Below are positions 23,010 to 27,797 of a stretch of 27,797 bases of DNA, one piece after another. Source of the stretch: Onthomonas sp964456525. GTDB lineage: Bacteria; Bacillota; Clostridia; Oscillospirales; Oscillospiraceae. Location: NCBI GenBank assembly GCA_964456525.1, contig CAYWAP010000023.1, forward strand, positions 1 through 27,797, in the 5' to 3' direction. Each line of letters starts with the position of its first letter. The first letter of the stretch is position 1. A program made the translations under genes and the position numbers. A model generated the notes under the pieces. That model worked only from the letters and a program-made list of their open reading frames with translations. It ran no database searches and had not been told where the DNA came from.

Positions 23010-24677
23010 ATGAAACGAACATGGTGGAAGGAAAGCGTTGTCTATCAGGTCTATCCCCGCTCCTTCTGTGATTCCAACGGCGACGGCATCGGCGATCTGC
23101 CCGGGATTCAATCCAAGCTGGATTACCTGAAGGAACTGGGAATCAACGTGATCTGGCTGAGCCCGGTCTACCGTTCGCCCAATGACGACAACGGCTATGA
23201 CATTTCCGATTATCAGAACATTATGGAAGAATTCGGCTCCATGGAGGATTTTGACCGGCTGCTGGCCGCCGCCCACGCCCGGGGAATCAAAATCGTCATG
23301 GATTTGGTGGTCAACCACACGTCGGATGAGCACCCCTGGTTTATCGAAAGCCGCAGCTCCCGGGACAACGACAAGCGGGATTTCTACATCTGGCGGGAGG
23401 GGAAGGACGGAAACCCGCCCAACAACTGGGGCAGCTGCTTCTCCGGCCCGGCGTGGCAGTGGGATGAAACCACGCAGATGTACTATCTCCACTGCTTTTC
23501 CAAAAAGCAGCCCGACCTGAACTGGGAGAACCCCAGGGTGAGGGACGCAGTGTACAAGATGATGACCTGGTGGTGTGAAAAGGGGATCGACGGATTTCGG
23601 ATGGACGTCATCTCCATGATCTCCAAGCCGGAAGGGCTGCCGGACGCCCCTACTTATGGCGGGCTGTATGGGAGCTGTTCCGTCACCTGCAACGGCCCCC
23701 ACGTCCATGAATATTTGCAGGAGATGAACCGCCAGGTGCTCTCCCGCTATGACCTGATGACAGTGGGAGAGTGCGCGGGGGTCACCGTGGAGGAGGCCCG
23801 GCGGTACGCCAACGCCCAGGGCACGGAACTGAATATGGTCTTTCAGTTTGAACACGTGGACATGGACAGCGGCCCGGTGGACAAGTGGAGCACGAATCGG
23901 ATCCCCCTCCCGGCGTGGAAGGCCAATCTGGCCAAATGGCAGACCGAGCTGGACGGCGCGGCCTGGAACTCCCTGTTCCTTTGCAACCACGACCAGCCCC
24001 GCATTGTCTCCCGGTTGGGGGACAACTCCCCCGCTTCCGCCAAGTGCATTGCCACCGCCCTCCACATGATGCAGGGCACCCCCTACGTCTATCAGGGGGA
24101 GGAGCTGGGCATGACCAACTGCCCCTTTGGCCCCATTGAGAACTATCGGGATCTGGAGAGCATAAACGCCTATCATGAACTGACCGAAGCCGGGTTGCGC
24201 CAGCCCGAGGAGCTGCTGGCGTGCATCGCCTACAAGAGCCGGGACAACGCCCGCACCCCCATGCAGTGGAACAGCTGCGCAAACGCAGGCTTTACCACCG
24301 GAACTCCCTGGATTATGGTGAACCCCAACTACACCACCATCAACGCCCAGGCCCAGCTGGCCGACCCGGACTCCGTGTTTCACTACTATCAGTCCCTGAT
24401 CCGTCTGCGCCGAAGCAGCAAGTGGTCCCAGGTCATTGTTTACGGCAAATACCGCCTTTTGGCGCCGGAGGATCCGGCGATTTACGCCTACACCAGAGAG
24501 CTGGACGGCGTCAAGCTGTTGATCGTCTGCAACCTGAGCGGACAGAGTCAGACCTTCTCCCTGCCCGGGGAAATTGCCTGCGCCCGCCCGGAATGGGTGA
24601 TGGGCAACTTCGCCGAGCCGGAGTGGAAGTCCGTTTTGTCCCTCAGCCCCTGGCAGGCCTGCGTCTGGTCGGTATAA
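23010..24677 (+). CDS. GH13 oligo-1,6-glucosidase / alpha-glucosidase
   Basis: 555-residue cytosolic alpha-glucosidase of the GH13 oligo-1,6-glucosidase group. It hydrolyses the non-reducing end of isomalto- or malto-oligosaccharides. Catalytic residues are Asp199 (GFRMDV), Glu254 (TVGECAG) and Asp328 (CNHDQPR). A calcium-loop motif, DSNGDGIGDL, is at 21-30. The residue after the nucleophile is Val200, the residue linked to alpha-1,6 specificity (alpha-1,4 enzymes have Ala or Thr). The glutamate region reads GECAGV rather than the more usual GEM. The start at 23010 has TAGGAGG with a 7-base spacer; the open frame upstream to 22908 overlaps the promoter. The gene is monocistronic. Trehalose-6-phosphate hydrolase is a related alternative, but no trehalose PTS is nearby. 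Confidence 0.93.
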   Translation: MKRTWWKESVVYQVYPRSFCDSNGDGIGDLPGIQSKLDYLKELGINVIWLSPVYRSPNDDNGYDISDYQNIMEEFGSMEDFDRLLAAAHARGIKIVMDLVVNHTSDEHPWFIESRSSRDNDKRDFYIWREGKDGNPPNNWGSCFSGPAWQWDETTQMYYLHCFSKKQPDLNWENPRVRDAVYKMMTWWCEKGIDGFRMDVISMISKPEGLPDAPTYGGLYGSCSVTCNGPHVHEYLQEMNRQVLSRYDLMTVGECAGVTVEEARRYANAQGTELNMVFQFEHVDMDSGPVDKWSTNRIPLPAWKANLAKWQTELDGAAWNSLFLCNHDQPRIVSRLGDNSPASAKCIATALHMMQGTPYVYQGEELGMTNCPFGPIENYRDLESINAYHELTEAGLRQPEELLACIAYKSRDNARTPMQWNSCANAGFTTGTPWIMVNPNYTTINAQAQLADPDSVFHYYQSLIRLRRSSKWSQVIVYGKYRLLAPEDPAIYAYTRELDGVKLLIVCNLSGQSQTFSLPGEIACARPEWVMGNFAEPEWKSVLSLSPWQACVWSV

Positions 24678-24705
24678 GCCGCCTTTCCCGGCACTTTTGC
24701 CCTAT

Positions 24706-24739
24706 GATCCGGACACAATTTCCGTGTCCGGGTCTTTTT
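24706..24739 (+). terminator. Terminator of the GH13 glucosidase gene
   Basis: CCGGACAC pairs with GTGTCCGG around a 7-base loop. GA and TC extend the stem (24706-24716 with 24724-24734), and TTTTT follows at 24735-24739. Confidence 0.93.
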
Positions 24740-24761
24740 GATTTCCCCGTCCAGTTGACGC

Positions 24762-24790
24762 TTGACACTCTGTCTGCACAAGTATATAAT
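24762..24790 (+). promoter_or_regulatory. copA: Promoter of the copper operon
   Basis: Perfect consensus TTGACA (24762-24767) and TATAAT (24785-24790) lie 17 bases apart. Such a strong promoter needs repression, which the palindrome just downstream can provide. Confidence 0.92.
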
Positions 24791-24794
24791 TAAA

Positions 24795-24811
24795 ATACCC
24801 CTAGGGGGTAT
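24795..24811 (+). promoter_or_regulatory. CsoR-like copper operator
   Basis: ATACCCCTAGGGGGTAT is a near-perfect GC-tract palindrome of the kind bound by CsoR-family copper sensors. It begins four bases after the -10 and covers the expected transcription start, so bound repressor would block initiation and Cu(I) would release it. No csoR gene lies in the window, so the repressor must be encoded elsewhere. Confidence 0.85.
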
Positions 24812-24839
24812 ATATTTCAGTCATGAAAGGGGGAACCTG

Positions 24840-25214
24840 ATGATGGGTACCGTTATCATTATCGTTATTCTTGCCGTGATTGTCCTCCTCGCCATTCGCA
24901 GCGGCCTGGGGCACTTCAAGGGCGAAGGCGGCTGCTGCGGCAGCGGCCCGGACAAGGTGCAGGCCGTGGACAAATCCCTCTCCGGTGAAACAATCGGCAA
25001 AGTCGTTTTGACTGTGGAGGGCATGCACTGCGAAAACTGCCAGAACCGCGTCGCCAACGCCCTCAACCGCATGGACGGCGTGGCGGCAGAGGTGAACTGG
25101 AAAACGAAACGCGCCGCCGTCTCCCTGGATCGTCCAGTCTCCGATGGCAAGCTCCGCGCTGCCGTGGAAAACCTGGGCTACAAGGTCTCGCACGTTGAAC
25201 ACAAGGAGGTCTGA
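24840..25214 (+). CDS. Membrane-anchored HMA-domain copper-binding protein
   Basis: 124-residue protein. Residues 3-19 form one hydrophobic segment (VIIIVILAVIVLLAI), followed by a basic/glycine stretch and a GGCCGSG pair of cysteines (Cys32, Cys33). A heavy-metal-associated domain (~53-120) then carries GMHCENC (Cys64, Cys67). The N-terminal third resembles the small FeoB-associated cysteine-rich membrane proteins, so the gene looks like that module joined to a CopZ-like domain. The HMA domain should face the cytosol and could hand Cu(I) to the CopA encoded 3 bases downstream. AAAGGGGG precedes tandem ATGs (24840, 24843). It is the first gene after the CsoR-like operator. Confidence 0.85.
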   Translation: MMGTVIIIVILAVIVLLAIRSGLGHFKGEGGCCGSGPDKVQAVDKSLSGETIGKVVLTVEGMHCENCQNRVANALNRMDGVAAEVNWKTKRAAVSLDRPVSDGKLRAAVENLGYKVSHVEHKEV

Positions 25215-25217
25215 TGA

Positions 25218-27749
25218 ATGGACCAATATACCGTCACCGGCATGAGCTGTGCCGCCTGCAGCACCCGGGTGGAAAAAGCCGTCTCCGGCGTCCCCGGCGT
25301 CACTGCCTGTTCCGTCAACCTTCTGACAAACTCCATGGGCGTTGAGGGAACCGCGACAGCAGAGGCCATCATTGCCGCCGTGGAAGCCGCAGGCTATGGC
25401 GCCGCCCCAAAGGGCGGCGGCGCATCAGCCCGAACCGGCGCCGCCCCGGAAGACAGCCTGAAAGATCGGGAAACCCCCGTACTCCGCCGCCGGCTGATTG
25501 CCTCGGTGGGTTTCCTGCTCCTGCTGATGTATGTCTCCATGGGCCACATGATGTGGGGGTGGCCCCTGCCCGCCTGGCTGGAGGACAACCACGTCGCCAT
25601 CGGTCTGGTTCAGATGCTGCTTGCCATCGCCGTTATGGTCATCAACCAGAAGTTTTTCATCAGCGGCTTCAAGAGCCTGTGGCACCGCGCCCCCAACATG
25701 GACACATTGGTGGCGCTGGGCGCTTCGGCCTCGTTCCTCTGGAGTACCTATGCGCTGTTTGCCATGACCGGCGCCCAGATGGCAGGCGATATGGACGCCG
25801 TCATGGAGTATATGGACGAGTTCTACTTTGAGTCCGCCGCCATGATTTTGGCCCTTATCACCGTGGGCAAGCTGTTGGAGGCCCGCTCCAAGGGCAAAAC
25901 CACCGACGCGCTGAAGCGTCTGATGCAGCTGGCCCCTAAGACCGCCACCGTTCTTCGAGACGGCGCGGAGGTCACCGTTTCCATTGAACAGGTGAAAGAG
26001 GGGGATCTGTTCGTCGTCCGCCCCGGCGAAAATGTCCCGGTAGACGGCGTAGTGCTGGAGGGCACCAGCGCTGTCAATGAATCCGCCCTCACCGGCGAGA
26101 GCCTGCCTGTGGACAAAGCCCCGGGGGACTCCGTCTCTGGAGCCACTTTGAATCAGTCCGGTTTCCTGAAATGTCAGGCCACCCGGGTTGGGGAAGATAC
26201 CACCCTCTCCCAGATCATTCAGATGGTCAGCGACGCCGCCGCCACCAAAGCGCCCATTGCCAAAATTGCCGACCGGGTTTCCGGCGTATTTGTCCCAGTG
26301 GTCATCGCCATCGCAGTGGTCACGGTGATTGTCTGGCTGCTGGTGGGCGAGGGCATTGCCTTTGCTCTGGCCCGGGGGATCTCGGTGCTGGTGATCAGCT
26401 GCCCCTGCGCGCTGGGACTGGCCACGCCGGTGGCCATTATGGTGGGCAACGGGCTGGGGGCCAAAAACGGCATTTTGTTCAAAACGGCCTCCTCCCTGGA
26501 GGAAACCGGTAAAATTGACATTATCGCGCTGGACAAGACGGGAACCATCACCTCGGGCGAGCCAACCGTCACCGATCTGATTCCGGCCGAGGGCTTTTCC
26601 CAGGAAACCTTGCTCCGTCTGGCCTATGCCCTGGAACAAAAGAGCGAGCACCCCCTGGCCCGGGCAATTTTGAAGGCCGGGGAAGAGCGAAATCTGTCCG
26701 CCGAGCCCGTGTCCCAGTTTCAGGCCCTCACCGGCAGCGGCCTGACCGCCCTCTGGCAGGGAAGCACCCTGTTTGGCGGCAATATAAAGCTGATTCGCGA
26801 ACAAGCCCCCATCCCCGCCGCCATGGAGGCTCAGGGGGATCGCTTGTCCAACGAGGGCAAAACGCCCCTGTTCTTCTCCTGCGACGGCAAACTGGCCGGC
26901 ATCATCGCCGTGGCCGACGTGATCAAGCCGGACAGCCCCCAGGCAATCCGGGAATTGCAGAACATGGGCATCCATGTGGTCATGCTCACCGGCGACAATG
27001 AGCGCACGGCAAAGGCCATCGGCAATCAGGCCGGTGTGGACGAGGTCATCGCAGGCGTCCTGCCGGACGGCAAAGAGAGCGTCATCCGCGCCTTGTCAGA
27101 AAAAGGAAAGGTCGCCATGGTCGGCGACGGCATCAACGACGCGCCGGCGCTCACCCGCGCCCACATCGGCATTGCCATCGGCGCGGGCACCGACGTGGCC
27201 ATAGACGCCGCCGATCTGGTTCTCATGAAGAGCCGTCTGAGCGACGTGCCCGCCGCCATCCGGCTGAGCCGCGCCACGCTGCGCAACATCCACGAAAACC
27301 TGTTCTGGGCCTTTTTCTACAACGTCATCGGCATCCCCCTGGCCGCCGGATGCCTGATCGTCCCTCTGGGCTGGCGGCTGAACCCGATGTTTGCCGCCGC
27401 CGCCATGAGTTTGTCCAGCTTTTGCGTCGTGTCCAACGCGCTGCGTCTGAACTTCTTCAAGCTGCGCGACACCAGCCACGACCACAAACGGAGACGGCGC
27501 ACCCCAACAGCTGCAACCTCTCCGGCTCCCACGCCCCCCGCCGTGAAAACCCTGCGCATTGAGGGCATGATGTGCCCCCACTGTGAGGGCCGTGTTCAGA
27601 AGGCTCTGGAAGCTCTGGACGGCGTCCAGTCTGCCCGGGCCAGCCACCTGGACGGCACTGCCACGGTCACCCTGAGCGGCCATGTGGCGGACGACCAGCT
27701 GAAACAGGCTGTGGAGGCGGAAGATTACACCGTCCTGTCCATCGAATAA
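25218..27749 (+). CDS. copA: Copper-exporting P1B-type ATPase with HMA domains at both ends
   Basis: 843-residue membrane ATPase that exports Cu(I). The N-terminal HMA domain (1-65) has GMSCAAC (Cys11, Cys14). Transmembrane helices start at ~90. TGES (292-295) is the actuator motif. The metal-site CPC (395-397) is in helix 6, the phosphorylated Asp439 is in DKTGT, and the nucleotide site HP is at His478. The last ~68 residues form a second HMA domain with GMMCPHC (Cys786, Cys789). It is joined by a basic, proline- and alanine-rich linker (HDHKRRRR, then TPTAATSPAPTPPAV). Most CopA proteins carry HMA domains only at the N-terminus. AAGGAGG lies 8 bases before the ATG. No terminator was found in the 48 bases left. 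Confidence 0.96.
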   Translation: MDQYTVTGMSCAACSTRVEKAVSGVPGVTACSVNLLTNSMGVEGTATAEAIIAAVEAAGYGAAPKGGGASARTGAAPEDSLKDRETPVLRRRLIASVGFLLLLMYVSMGHMMWGWPLPAWLEDNHVAIGLVQMLLAIAVMVINQKFFISGFKSLWHRAPNMDTLVALGASASFLWSTYALFAMTGAQMAGDMDAVMEYMDEFYFESAAMILALITVGKLLEARSKGKTTDALKRLMQLAPKTATVLRDGAEVTVSIEQVKEGDLFVVRPGENVPVDGVVLEGTSAVNESALTGESLPVDKAPGDSVSGATLNQSGFLKCQATRVGEDTTLSQIIQMVSDAAATKAPIAKIADRVSGVFVPVVIAIAVVTVIVWLLVGEGIAFALARGISVLVISCPCALGLATPVAIMVGNGLGAKNGILFKTASSLEETGKIDIIALDKTGTITSGEPTVTDLIPAEGFSQETLLRLAYALEQKSEHPLARAILKAGEERNLSAEPVSQFQALTGSGLTALWQGSTLFGGNIKLIREQAPIPAAMEAQGDRLSNEGKTPLFFSCDGKLAGIIAVADVIKPDSPQAIRELQNMGIHVVMLTGDNERTAKAIGNQAGVDEVIAGVLPDGKESVIRALSEKGKVAMVGDGINDAPALTRAHIGIAIGAGTDVAIDAADLVLMKSRLSDVPAAIRLSRATLRNIHENLFWAFFYNVIGIPLAAGCLIVPLGWRLNPMFAAAAMSLSSFCVVSNALRLNFFKLRDTSHDHKRRRRTPTAATSPAPTPPAVKTLRIEGMMCPHCEGRVQKALEALDGVQSARASHLDGTATVTLSGHVADDQLKQAVEAEDYTVLSIE

Positions 27750-27797
27750 CAAGCCCCCATATTCATAACAGATGAACGGATTCAGCACGTATGGGAA

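Noticed and set aside
22905..24383. 492-codon minus-strand open frame
   Set aside because: It is antisense to the GH13 glucosidase and reads through its promoter; Val/Gly/His-rich shadow product.
1..27797. CRISPR arrays, tRNA or rRNA genes, phage genes
   Set aside because: No spaced repeat array, cloverleaf-like sequence, rRNA segment or phage structural gene was recognised.

Overview
The window looks like a chromosomal segment of a low-to-mid GC Firmicute. A Clostridia/Oscillospirales gut-type organism is most likely. The support is strong GGAGG ribosome binding sites, a T-box leader on the trp operon, a clostridial membrane-tethered HMA protein next to CopA, and a family 36 alpha-galactosidase beside a GH13 oligo-glucosidase. 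The organism name is inference. By eye, the left part (about 1-10.4 kb) is clearly less GC-rich than the part from the trp operon onward. The flavin reductase gene at 10.4-12.4 kb is intermediate.

Left region (1-9.7 kb): a nitrogen-heterocycle/ureide scavenging cluster. An M20 carbamoyl-amide hydrolase (492-1748, minus) is divergent from a PucR-type regulator (2118-3812). It is followed by a dihydropyrimidinase/hydantoinase (4161-5552), a complete NitT/TauT-type ABC importer (ATPase, two different permeases and an NMT1/THI5-like lipoprotein, 5639-9061) and an unrecognised 137-residue protein (9079-9492). A clean terminator at 9646-9683 ends the unit. Ring opening by the hydantoinase followed by hydrolysis of the N-carbamoyl product by the M20 enzyme is a coherent two-step pathway. 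A 16-bp motif, TTTGTGCnnATTGyTG, occurs once upstream of the hydrolase and twice, 32 bp apart, upstream of the hydantoinase. It is a good candidate for the PucR-family operator and is the most novel observation here. The first ~490 bases hold no convincing gene, only possible mobile-element debris.

Middle region (9.7-12.4 kb): about 770 bases of gene-poor sequence with two perfect-stem inverted repeats. Then comes a convergent 648-residue Old Yellow Enzyme/2,4-dienoyl-CoA-reductase-type flavin and iron-sulfur oxidoreductase of unknown substrate, with its own promoter.

Trp region (12.6-19.5 kb): a textbook promoter, a T-box leader with UGG specifier and UGGC discriminator-pairing bases (both matching tRNA-Trp), a leader terminator, and then a complete tightly coupled trpEGDCFBA operon ending in a strong terminator. 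It encodes all enzyme steps from chorismate to tryptophan.

Right region (19.6-27.8 kb): a minus-strand GH36 alpha-galactosidase, a single VTC-domain (polyphosphate polymerase-like) gene with its own terminator, a GH13 oligo-1,6-glucosidase, and a copper operon. The copper operon has a consensus promoter overlapped at the start site by a CsoR-like palindrome, then a membrane-anchored HMA protein, then a CopA ATPase with HMA domains at both ends. No RNA genes (rRNA/tRNA), CRISPR array or intact insertion sequence was seen.
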